This document shows positions 33,262 to 40,728 of a stretch of DNA of 64,000 bases, one piece after another. The translations under genes were made by a program, and so were the position numbers. Positions within the stretch are counted from its first letter, which is position 1, and each line of letters opens with the position of its first letter. This DNA comes from Acidobacteriota bacterium (lineage in GTDB: Bacteria; Acidobacteriota; Vicinamibacteria; Marinacidobacterales; Marinacidobacteraceae). The DNA is taken from NCBI GenBank assembly GCA_022820545.1, contig JAJEFG010000082.1, forward strand, positions 24,245-88,244. Direction: 5' to 3'. The notes beneath the pieces are model-generated. The model ran no database searches. It was not told the origin of the DNA and worked only from the letters and a program-made list of their open reading frames with translations.

Positions 33262-35241
33262 ATGAGACAGCACCGATTTCTTGTCGTCGCGGCCGGATGC
33301 GCGTTCGCCGGAGCGCTCGCGTGCGCCCTCGAGGAAGGCGGCTCGCCGGCCGGGACCGCCGACGTGGCCACCGGCCCGATCGGCGCCGCCGAGCTGGTGG
33401 ACCTGCGGGCCGCGGTCGGCGGCGCCCGTTCGCCGCAGTGGGCGCCGGACGGGTCCCTGATCACCTTCGTGTCGGCCGGCGGCGACCTCGGCGGCGTGGA
33501 CCCCGAGACCGGGTCGTTCCGGGTCCTCACCGAGGACCTGACGCTCAGCGGGGTGGGATCGCTCGGGGCCCCGCAGCCGGTCTGGTCGCCCGACGGGCGC
33601 TTCGTCGCCTACACCACCGACCGCGACGGGGCGCCGGACATCTACCTGTGGTCGGCCGAGGACGGCACGGACCGGCGGCTCACCCGGCTTTCGGCGCGGG
33701 CGAACGGGCTCGCCTGGTCTCCGGACGGGCAATGGATCGCGTTCGCCGGCGACCGGTTCGGCAACATGGACATCTGGAAGGTGTCGGTCCCCGGGGGGGA
33801 GGTGCACCGCCTGACCAGCGACCCGCTCTACGAGGGGTATCCGAGCTGGGCGCCGGACTCCGGGGCGCTCTTCTACGTGCGCATGGACGACCGCTGGGTG
33901 GACCACGACGTGATCGAGACCGCCCCCGACGGCGGGAATCCACGCACGGTCATCGAAGACCGCGGCTTCTTCGACTACCGCGCGGGCCGGGGTTTCGGCG
34001 CCGCCCAGCCGTCGCCCGACGGCGGGCACCTGCTCTTCCGCTCCCAGCGCAGCGGCTGGCTCAACTTCTGGATCGCGCCGCGCGCGGGGGGTGAGCCCCG
34101 GCCGTTGGCCGCTTCGGACCACGACCAGAGCGACGCCCGCTGGTCGCCCGACGGCGCCTGGGTCAGCTACACCGAGAACCGGGGCGGCGTGCATTCGCTG
34201 CGGCTGGCGGCGGCGGACGGGTCCGGGGGCCGGACGCTCGTGGAGCGGGAGAACGGAGCGGCGCTCCGTCCCGAATGGTCGCCCGACGGGAACCGGATGA
34301 GCTACACCTTCGAGACCCCGGCGCGTCCCGCGGAGCTCTTCGTGCTCGACGTCGCTTCGGGAGAGAGCACGCTGGCGCACAGCGAGATCGGCGCGGACGC
34401 CGAGCCCCGGGTCCAGCTCCCCGAGAGAATCAGCTACCCGAGCACCGACGGCCTCACCATCGAGGCCTACGTGCACCGGCCGCCGGACGCCGCTCCCGGC
34501 GAACGCTTCCCCGGCGTGGTCTGGATCCACGGCGGACCCACGTCCCAGTTCGACGAGCAGTTCCGGCGGCACCAGCAGGTGCACTTCTTCGCCCAGCGCG
34601 GCTACGTGGTGCTCATGCCGAACATCCGCGGCAGCTACGGCTACGGACTCGCCTTCGAGGACCTCAACAACGGCTGCTGGGGACACTGCGACCTCGAGGA
34701 CGTCCTCGCGGGGGTGGACTACCTGAAGGGCCGCGCCGACGTGGACCCCGACCGGATCGGGGTCACCGGCACCAGCTACGGCGGGATCATGACCATGGCG
34801 GCGGTCGCCTTCGCCCCGGATGTCTTCCAGGCGGCGATCTCGCTGTCGGGCTACGGCGACATGACCGAGTTCCACTCCACGGTCCACGAGCTCCAGCACA
34901 TCAAGCTGGTCGAGTACGAACTCGGGCCGTACCCCGAGAACCGCGAGACGTACCTGAACAGCTCCTCCATCCTGAAGGCGCACCAGGTCACGACGCCGAC
35001 GTTCGTGATCCAGGGCGAAGGGGTGGCGGCCGGCTGGCGGATGCGCGAGGACCAGCCGCAGGCCGCGCTGAACTTCGCCCGCAAGCTCGACCAGCACTAC
35101 AAGATCGTCCGCTACCAGGCGTATCCGGGTGAGGGGTACTACGTCTACGGGAGGCAGAACACGATCGACAAGCTCCACGACATGCTCGACTTCTTCGAGG
35201 AGTTCCTGGTCACCGACATCCGCTACCCCACCACGGACTGA
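33262..35241 (+). CDS. Exported S9-family peptidase-like lipoprotein, paralog of the 20051-22006 gene
   Basis: The 659-aa product has a lipoprotein-like signal (FAGALACALEEGG; the lipobox ALAC is slightly atypical), a WSPDG-repeat propeller (VWSPDGRFVAYTTDRDG, AWSPDGQWIAFAGDRFG, RWSPDGAWVSYTENRGG) and an S9 hydrolase domain with GTSYGGIMTM (Ser505). As in its paralog, the Asp motif reads IQGEGVAAGW and the His position YPGEGYYVYG, so two triad residues are not where the family has them. The ATG at 33262 has GAGGAGG upstream and gives the signal peptide at once; the longer frame does not. It may be co-transcribed with the toroid protein 55 bp upstream. Confidence 0.8.
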   Translation: MRQHRFLVVAAGCAFAGALACALEEGGSPAGTADVATGPIGAAELVDLRAAVGGARSPQWAPDGSLITFVSAGGDLGGVDPETGSFRVLTEDLTLSGVGSLGAPQPVWSPDGRFVAYTTDRDGAPDIYLWSAEDGTDRRLTRLSARANGLAWSPDGQWIAFAGDRFGNMDIWKVSVPGGEVHRLTSDPLYEGYPSWAPDSGALFYVRMDDRWVDHDVIETAPDGGNPRTVIEDRGFFDYRAGRGFGAAQPSPDGGHLLFRSQRSGWLNFWIAPRAGGEPRPLAASDHDQSDARWSPDGAWVSYTENRGGVHSLRLAAADGSGGRTLVERENGAALRPEWSPDGNRMSYTFETPARPAELFVLDVASGESTLAHSEIGADAEPRVQLPERISYPSTDGLTIEAYVHRPPDAAPGERFPGVVWIHGGPTSQFDEQFRRHQQVHFFAQRGYVVLMPNIRGSYGYGLAFEDLNNGCWGHCDLEDVLAGVDYLKGRADVDPDRIGVTGTSYGGIMTMAAVAFAPDVFQAAISLSGYGDMTEFHSTVHELQHIKLVEYELGPYPENRETYLNSSSILKAHQVTTPTFVIQGEGVAAGWRMREDQPQAALNFARKLDQHYKIVRYQAYPGEGYYVYGRQNTIDKLHDMLDFFEEFLVTDIRYPTTD

Positions 35242-35261
35242 CGACGCGTACGGCTTGGAAC

Positions 35262-35330
35262 GCCGGCCGGTTCTTGCGGTAGCGGCCTCCAGACCGGCAC
35301 CGCGGCGCTCCGCGCCGCGCACGTCGCAAC
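35262..35330 (+). repeat. Double-hairpin repeat copy with insertion in the first hairpin
   Basis: GGAACGCCGG begins the copy. About 25 extra bases interrupt the first stem before AGACCGGC. The second stem is intact: GCGGCGC (35302-35308) with GCGCCGC (35312-35318). It lies between convergent gene ends. Confidence 0.7.
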
Positions 35331-35381
35331 CCCCATCCCCGCTGACGCCGCGAACCGCGCTGGAACGCCGCTGAGTCCCGA

Positions 35382-36119
35382 TCACGCCTCACTCCCGGAA
35401 GCCCGCAGGAACCGGAACCCCAGCCACCCCATGAACAGGTCCCACCCGACGTGGCACACCACCCCCGGCCACAGGGAACCGGTCTCGATCACCACGAATC
35501 CCCACGCCAAAGCGCCCGCCGCGGCCCCTACGACGCCGCGCCACCCCTGCGCGGCGTGCGCGGCCCCGAAGAAGAGCGCCGGTAGTCCGACCGCAAGCGC
35601 GGCTCCCTCCCATCCGGGGCCGAACCACGCGCGGAGCACCGCGATCATGAAGCCCCGGTAGACGATCTCCTCGCAGATGCCGGCGCTCAGAGCCAGGACT
35701 GTGTAGCTCCGGAACTCGGCCCCCGAGACCGGAATGTACGGATTCTGCTTCCGCCATCGCTTCCGGGTGCCGGAGATCCGCGAAGGGGCCGTCTGCCTCG
35801 CGGTGTCGGCGGCCAGCCAGACGAGAAGTGCGAGGGCGGCGCCGGCCGCCGGCCCCGTCCAGCGGGGCGCCGTCAGGCCCAGCGAAGCCCAGTCCCGTCC
35901 GGCGAGAACCCACCAGACCACGGTCCCCGCCGCGAGCACCCACAGCATCACGCTTCCGCGCCGGTAGATGGAACGCTTCTCGGCCGCCGTCAGCTCCGCC
36001 GGTGGCGCCTCCCGGGCCTCGCGGACGGCGAGGGCGCCCGACCAGGCCGACACCCCCGAAACCAGGATCAGGACGCCCAGCCAGACGGCGTCCACCAGTC
36101 CCGGTTCGATGCGCTCCAA
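35382..36119 (-). CDS. CPBP-family intramembrane metalloprotease (CAAX/Abi)
   Basis: A 245-aa membrane protein with the CPBP signature: SAGICEEIVYRGFM (Glu150, Glu151, Arg155), FFGAAHAAQGW (His188) and GVVCHVGWDLFMGW (His223), plus hydrophobic segments at about 11-30, 56-74 and 90-107. Bacterial members include bacteriocin-immunity and Abi-type proteins as well as regulators of unknown substrate; function here is open. The frame starts with TTG at 36119 without an obvious ribosome site; GTG at 36095 is an alternative and would still keep the first hydrophobic segment. It faces the AbiE pair divergently. Confidence 0.8.
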   Translation of the reverse strand: MERIEPGLVDAVWLGVLILVSGVSAWSGALAVREAREAPPAELTAAEKRSIYRRGSVMLWVLAAGTVVWWVLAGRDWASLGLTAPRWTGPAAGAALALLVWLAADTARQTAPSRISGTRKRWRKQNPYIPVSGAEFRSYTVLALSAGICEEIVYRGFMIAVLRAWFGPGWEGAALAVGLPALFFGAAHAAQGWRGVVGAAAGALAWGFVVIETGSLWPGVVCHVGWDLFMGWLGFRFLRASGSEA

Positions 36120-36348
36120 ATCTCTGCGCCCCTCGTTGCGGCGCGGAGTATAGGGAGCGTCGGACTATGGGCGGGACGTGGCGCCCGGGGCGCCGCGCGG
36201 GTCCGGCGGCCGGAAGACCGCGATCTCGCGACGCTGGGATTCTTGGTCGCCGCGCAGTTCGACGGCGGTATCCACCAGGCGCAAGCCGTCACGCGGCACC
36301 CGAGGTAGCGGAGTTCGTCCTCGACTGACGGACAGGTATAGACTCTAT

Positions 36349-36377
36349 CTGCATAAAGTATCGAATATTGATATATT
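36349..36377 (+). promoter_or_regulatory. Candidate promoter of the AbiE operon, leaderless geometry
   Basis: CTGCAT (36349-36354) and TATATT (36372-36377) are 17 bp apart, and the -10 ends six bases before the ATG at 36384. The -35 is weak. The -10 lies inside the right arm of the palindrome 36351-36381, so a bound antitoxin would block polymerase. Confidence 0.4.
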
Positions 36378-36381
36378 GTGC
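36351..36381. promoter_or_regulatory. 31-bp imperfect palindrome, probable AbiEi operator
   Basis: GCATAAAGTATC (36351-36362) and GATATATTGTGC (36370-36381) are inverted repeats matching at nine of twelve positions around a seven-base spacer. AbiEi antitoxins are known to repress their own promoter by binding inverted repeats, and this one ends three bases before the ATG. A smaller palindrome, ATAG-ACT-CTAT, lies at 36338-36348. Confidence 0.6.
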
Positions 36382-36383
36382 AG

Positions 36384-37190
36384 ATGAAATCGGAACCGCG
36401 ACCACGCCGAGCCAGCAGCCTGGTTGCCGATTTCGCGGCTGACGGCCGATATCACTTCACGGCGGCGGAGATGCGCAGGTTGCTCGGCGTCTCGCCGGCG
36501 GCGGCCAGACTCGCCCTGAGCCGCCTGGCGAACAAGGGGCTGATCGCGAGTCCCGGGCGAGGCTTTTACGTGGTAGTGCCCCCCGAGTATCGGCGTCTCG
36601 GCTGCCTGCCGGCCGAGCAGTTCGTCCCTGCTCTCATGGCGCATCTCGATCAGCGCTACTACGCCGCGCTTCTGTCCGCCGCCCAGTTCCACGGCGCCGC
36701 GCACCACCGTCCGCAAACCTTCCAGGTAGCTCTGGCCGGGTATCGCCGGCCGATTTCCTGCGGCAGGGTCGCAGTTTCGTTCGTCACCCGCGTGCGCCTC
36801 GCCGAGGTTCCCGTCCAAAGCTTCAACACGCCGCGCGGAACGATCCAGGTATCGAGTCCGGAAGCAACCGCAATCGATCTGGTTGGCTACGAACGGCGTG
36901 TCGGCGGACTGGACCAGGTGGCGACGCTCATTGCGGAACTCGCCGAACGCATCCATCCGGATCGACTCGCCGCGGCAGCACAGACCGCTCCGGTGTCCTG
37001 GGCGCAGCGCCTCGGCTACCTGCTCGACCTCGTTGGGGCCGGCGACAAGGCGTCGTCTCTCCAGCGCGACGTGCGCAGCCGCGCGCGCGACACCGCGCTG
37101 CTCGTGCCGAGCGGCTCCAACAAAGGCCGACCGCCGCGTGACCAGCGATGGCGGCTGCGCATCAACGCCGCGGTCGAGGCGGAGACGTGA
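36384..37190 (+). CDS. abiEi: AbiEi-family type IV antitoxin / transcriptional autorepressor
   Basis: The 268-aa protein has an N-terminal winged helix (FTAAEMRRLLGVSPAAARLA, then LANKGLIASPGRGFYVVVP) and the C-terminal AbiEi domain with LMAHLDQRYYAALLSAAQFH and SSPEATAIDLVGYERRVGG. In AbiE systems this protein counteracts the AbiEii nucleotidyltransferase and represses the operon through its wing-helix domain. Its stop overlaps the toxin start as GTGA. I prefer the ATG at 36384 because of the promoter geometry; an in-frame GTG at 36378 is possible. The palindrome at 36351-36381 fits autoregulation. Confidence 0.85.
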   Translation: MKSEPRPRRASSLVADFAADGRYHFTAAEMRRLLGVSPAAARLALSRLANKGLIASPGRGFYVVVPPEYRRLGCLPAEQFVPALMAHLDQRYYAALLSAAQFHGAAHHRPQTFQVALAGYRRPISCGRVAVSFVTRVRLAEVPVQSFNTPRGTIQVSSPEATAIDLVGYERRVGGLDQVATLIAELAERIHPDRLAAAAQTAPVSWAQRLGYLLDLVGAGDKASSLQRDVRSRARDTALLVPSGSNKGRPPRDQRWRLRINAAVEAET

Positions 37191-38002
37191 TCCCGCGCGA
37201 CTACATCACCGAGTGGCGGGCGCGGGCGCCCTGGGTGCAGGATGCCCAGGTCGAGCAGGATCTCGTAGTCACCCGGGCCTTGGTCGAGCTCTTCTCGCAT
37301 CCGGCGGTGGCCGGCGAGTTGGCGTTTCGCGGCGGGACCGCGCTCTACAAGCTCTATCTGACGCCGCCCGCGCGGTACTCGGAAGACATTGATCTGGTGC
37401 AGACCACCCCCGGGCCGATCGGTCCGGTCATGGACGGCGTGCGGGAAGCGCTGAATCCTTGGCTCGGCAGACCGAAATGGAAGCAGACCGAGGCCCGCGT
37501 CACCTTCATCTACCGCTTCGCGTCCGAGGACGCACCGTCCTGGCGGCTGCGCCTGAAGGTCGAGATCAGCTCCCGGGAGCATTACTCCGTGCTCGGGCTC
37601 GTGAAGGTTCCGTTCTCCGTGAGCTCGCGTTGGTTCCGTGGGGAGGCCGATGTCCTGACGTACGAATTGGACGAGCTTCTCGCTACCAAACTGCGGGCCC
37701 TGTATCAGCGCAGGAAGGGCCGGGACCTGTTCGATCTCGCCACCGCTCTCGACCGAGCTGCCGTGAATCCCGCACGCGTCGTGGAGGCGTTCGCCGAACA
37801 TATGGCGCGCACCACTGGTCCCGTAAGGCGCGCGACGTTTGAACGAAGCCTCGCGGCCAAGGTTCGCGACCCGCAGTTCGGCAGCGACATCGTCCCCCTG
37901 CTCGCACACGGCTACTCGTGGGACCTGGAAGCGGCGGCGCGCCAAGTCCGGGCCCGGCTCCTTTCGCTGCTGCCGGGCGCTCCCGGGAGGGACGCGCGGT
38001 AG
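37187..38002 (+). CDS. abiEii: AbiEii/AbiGii-family nucleotidyltransferase toxin
   Basis: The 271-aa protein has the nucleotidyltransferase signature LAFRGGTALYKLYL (Gly49-Gly50) with YSEDIDLV (Asp67, Asp69), then a Lys-containing ELLATKLRALYQRRKGRDLFDL motif typical of AbiEii. The family transfers nucleotides to tRNA or other targets and stops growth, giving phage abortive infection or plasmid maintenance. GTG start at 37187 overlaps the AbiEi stop (GTGA) and has GGAG just upstream; the upstream ATG of the open frame at 37148 lies deep inside abiEi and was rejected. The stop is ten bases before the stop of the convergent LVIVD-repeat gene. Confidence 0.88.
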   Translation: MIPRDYITEWRARAPWVQDAQVEQDLVVTRALVELFSHPAVAGELAFRGGTALYKLYLTPPARYSEDIDLVQTTPGPIGPVMDGVREALNPWLGRPKWKQTEARVTFIYRFASEDAPSWRLRLKVEISSREHYSVLGLVKVPFSVSSRWFRGEADVLTYELDELLATKLRALYQRRKGRDLFDLATALDRAAVNPARVVEAFAEHMARTTGPVRRATFERSLAAKVRDPQFGSDIVPLLAHGYSWDLEAAARQVRARLLSLLPGAPGRDAR

Positions 38003-38011
38003 CGGCCCCCC

Positions 38012-40069
38012 TTACTGCGGTTCGCCCAGGTTCAGCGGCTCCGGGTCCACCAGCTTCACCGCCCAGAGCCCCGAGTGGTGGTCGGCGACGAAGATGTGCC
38101 CCTTGTAGGGCTGCGGTCCCCAGACCATCGGCGCGTTGGGGATGAAGCTCTCGGGATCCTGCGGCCAGAAGACCGCGATCTCCCGTCCCTGGCGGTAGAG
38201 GTCGCCGCGCAGCTCGCCCGAGATGTCCACGACCCGCAGGCCTCCGTTGTAGTAGCCGATGTAGAGGATGTCGTCCTCGACCCAGAGGTTGTGGGTCCCG
38301 GCCTCGGGCACCTGGTAGCGCGCCACCTCGCGGGCGTCCTCCCACTCGTCCCACTCGTAGATGTGGATCCAGCCGGCGGCGCGGTCGGGAGTGTCCGGCT
38401 CGCCGATCGTCTGGTAGGGGAACGCCTCGTCGCCCCCGATCATCAGGAACTTGCCGGTGGACTGGCTCCGGTAGGGGTAGGCGGCGTGGTTCCAGCCGCT
38501 CGGGTAGCGGGTCCGCCCCAGTTCGACCGGGTTGTTCGGGGCGCCGCCCATGCCGCCGCCGCCCACGTCCACCGCGACGATCCCGTCGTCCCAGTTGGAT
38601 GAGTACGCGATGCCGTCCACCACCCACACGTCATGGATGGAGTGGCCGGGCGTGTCCAGTTCGAAGCGCCCCACGCGGTACGGATTCGTCGGGTCCTCGG
38701 CGTTCAGGATGTCGTAGCGCCGGCCCGCCGAGAGCGCGTAGATGTGGTCCTCGGCGATGAAGACGTTGTGCACCCCGCCGGTGAGCTGGTCGTCGTAGCG
38801 GGCGATCACCTGCACGCCGCTTTGGGGATCGCTCACGTCGAGGATCACGAGGCCGTTCCGCCGGTTCGAGGCGCCCTCGCGGCTGATCACGCAGAACTGC
38901 CCGTCCTCCGAGACCTTCACGTCGTTCACCGTCCGGGCGTCCACCCGCACGGTATCGATGAGCGACATGGCGGACGGGTCGGTGACGTCCCAGAAGTAGG
39001 CGTGGCCGTCGGCGCCCCAGGTGCCGGTGACCGCGTAGTCCCGGCCGTCGACGCCCTCCCAGACCCAGAGGTCCGAGGTGTAGCGGTCGCGGACCGGGCC
39101 CTGCCCCACGATCTCGACGTCCTTCCGGACCTTCCGTGACACCACCGCCACCGTGGCGCTGGCCGAAGTCGTGAAGCCGTCGGCGATCACGGTGTGGGTC
39201 CCCGAGCGCTCCGCCACGAAGGCGCCGTCCGCGTCCACCTGGCCGATGGCGCCCGGCGCCACGATCCCGTCCGCCGGCACCCCGAGAGTCGCGAACTGCA
39301 CCGGGTAGTCGGGAACCTCGTTCCCGGAGGCGTCGGTCACCTTCGCCTCGAAGAAGACCACGTCGCCGGTGCGGATCGCCTCCTCGGGCGCCCCGGTGAG
39401 CGCGATGGAGGCGACCGGGTTGGCGAGCACCTCGATCGAGGTGTCGCTGGATGCCTCCTCGGCGGAGACGGTGATGGTCGTCCGTCCCGCTCCGGTCAGG
39501 GCCAGCGTCCCGAGGGCGTCCACGCTCGCCACCGACGGATCGGCGCTGCTCCAGCTCACCTCCACGTCGCTGCGGACCGCGCCCGAGACGTCGGTGACCG
39601 TCGAACGCAGCCCGATCTCGGTGCCCGCGTAGAGGTGGCCCGGCAGGTTGGCGACCTCCACGGTGGCCACCGGCGGGTTGGGGATCGTCACCGGGATCTC
39701 CACCGTCACCGCGGGCTCGGCCCGCCGGTCGGTGTCCTCGGGATCCTTCGGGACCATGGCGATCAGCGTGTGTTCGCCGGGCCGGAAGGCTTCCACGATG
39801 CCAGCGGGGTTCACGCCGACCGAGCGGCGGCGGCGCGAGAAGAAGACCACAGTGCGGTCCATGGCATTGCCGTCGGCATCGCGGACCTCGGCCTCGAGGG
39901 TCGCCGTCGATCCCACCTCGAGCGTCAGTTCGCTCGGGGTGATGACGAGTTCGGCGGGCTCGGGGCCGGTGGCTTCTTCGCCTTCCTCCTGGGCGAACGC
40001 CGGCAGGGCGAGAAGGAGAACGGCGACGGCCGCCACGGGGATCGGTTGAGGACGGAATGTGCGGGTCAT
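38012..40069 (-). CDS. Secreted Ig-like + LVIVD-repeat propeller protein (paralog 1 of 4)
   Basis: The 685-aa protein has a signal peptide (IPVAAVAVLLLALPAFAQ), a first Ig-like (Big_2-type) unit starting ELVITPSELTLEVGSTATL, the shared arginine-rich motif VVFFSRRRRSVGVNPAGIVE, a second Big_2-like unit (VSWSSADPSVASVDALGTL), a third Ig-like unit (EVPDYPVQFATLGVPADG), and a C-terminal beta-propeller of LVIVD-type blades (AYFWDVTDPSAMSLIDTV, GLVILDVSDPQSGVQVIARY, LRVVDISGELRGDLYRQG). Such proteins are exported and of unknown ligand. It is separated from paralog 2 by a small gene on the other strand. The ATG at 40069 has GGAGGG upstream; the far longer open frame was rejected. Confidence 0.8.
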   Translation of the reverse strand: MTRTFRPQPIPVAAVAVLLLALPAFAQEEGEEATGPEPAELVITPSELTLEVGSTATLEAEVRDADGNAMDRTVVFFSRRRRSVGVNPAGIVEAFRPGEHTLIAMVPKDPEDTDRRAEPAVTVEIPVTIPNPPVATVEVANLPGHLYAGTEIGLRSTVTDVSGAVRSDVEVSWSSADPSVASVDALGTLALTGAGRTTITVSAEEASSDTSIEVLANPVASIALTGAPEEAIRTGDVVFFEAKVTDASGNEVPDYPVQFATLGVPADGIVAPGAIGQVDADGAFVAERSGTHTVIADGFTTSASATVAVVSRKVRKDVEIVGQGPVRDRYTSDLWVWEGVDGRDYAVTGTWGADGHAYFWDVTDPSAMSLIDTVRVDARTVNDVKVSEDGQFCVISREGASNRRNGLVILDVSDPQSGVQVIARYDDQLTGGVHNVFIAEDHIYALSAGRRYDILNAEDPTNPYRVGRFELDTPGHSIHDVWVVDGIAYSSNWDDGIVAVDVGGGGMGGAPNNPVELGRTRYPSGWNHAAYPYRSQSTGKFLMIGGDEAFPYQTIGEPDTPDRAAGWIHIYEWDEWEDAREVARYQVPEAGTHNLWVEDDILYIGYYNGGLRVVDISGELRGDLYRQGREIAVFWPQDPESFIPNAPMVWGPQPYKGHIFVADHHSGLWAVKLVDPEPLNLGEPQ

Positions 40070-40243
40070 GGAGCGCGGTCCCTCCGTGCAGGGGAATATA
40101 CGCCCGCCCGCCGCGACTGCACGTTCGCTTCGACTTTTCCACATTCCTGGCCGAAGTGGGAAGAAACGAGCCGGAATTACGTCTATGTCCTTGGGGGAGG
40201 CGTTCCCGGACAGCGGGCGCCCCTTTCCCCGAAGGAGTTCCCG

Positions 40244-40615
40244 ATGCCACACGGCGCGCCGCAACCATCCCCAGGTGAACAGGAGACGTCTCCGCGACCG
40301 AGGGGAACCCCGCCTCCCGCCGGGGACAATGCGCCGCCGAAACCAGAGCCGAACGGAGCTCTGTTCCACACCCTGGTGAAGGCCGGATTCGAGCCTCAGG
40401 TGGCCTATACTGCTGAAAGGCGGATACAAACCATGACTTCGGAGATCGCTGGCGACCGCGTGCAGCCGGTGCTCGCGGAAATCCGACAGATGCGGGAGAT
40501 CATGGTCACGAAGGCGGATTTGGCTGCCACCGAAACCCGGATCGTCAAGTGGATGTTCGGGGCGCTGATGGCTCAGGGGGCGTTCATCATCGCCGTCATC
40601 AAGCTGTTGGGCTGA
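40244..40615 (+). CDS. Small coiled-coil protein with C-terminal membrane anchor
   Basis: The 123-aa protein has a Pro-rich, charged N terminus (about 1-38), a helical coiled-coil stretch (FEPQVAYTAERRIQTMTSEI to MVTKADLAATETRI) and one C-terminal membrane helix, WMFGALMAQGAFIIAVIKLL. This is the layout of DUF1640/CCDC90-like and Bdr-like proteins, which are tail-anchored and of unclear role. AAGGAG lies six bases before the ATG at 40244, a strong start signal. It sits alone on the + strand between two LVIVD paralogs. Confidence 0.7.
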   Translation: MPHGAPQPSPGEQETSPRPRGTPPPAGDNAPPKPEPNGALFHTLVKAGFEPQVAYTAERRIQTMTSEIAGDRVQPVLAEIRQMREIMVTKADLAATETRIVKWMFGALMAQGAFIIAVIKLLG

Positions 40616-40670
40616 TCGCCGCGGCGGCCAGACCAAGGCCTCAGCCGGACGACCGCGGCGCCGCCGACGT

Positions 40671-40718
40671 GAGCGGCGCAGGGCGCCGCGCGTGCCGGTC
40701 TGAAGACCGGCGGTCCCG
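40671..40718 (-). repeat. Double-hairpin repeat copy
   Basis: GCGGCGC (40673-40679) pairs with GCGCCGC (40683-40689); GCCGGTCT (40694-40701) pairs with AGACCGGC (40704-40711). It lies in the 113-bp gap between the ends of the convergent coiled-coil gene and LVIVD paralog 2. Confidence 0.8.
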
Positions 40719-40728
40719 GCCCCTTTCC

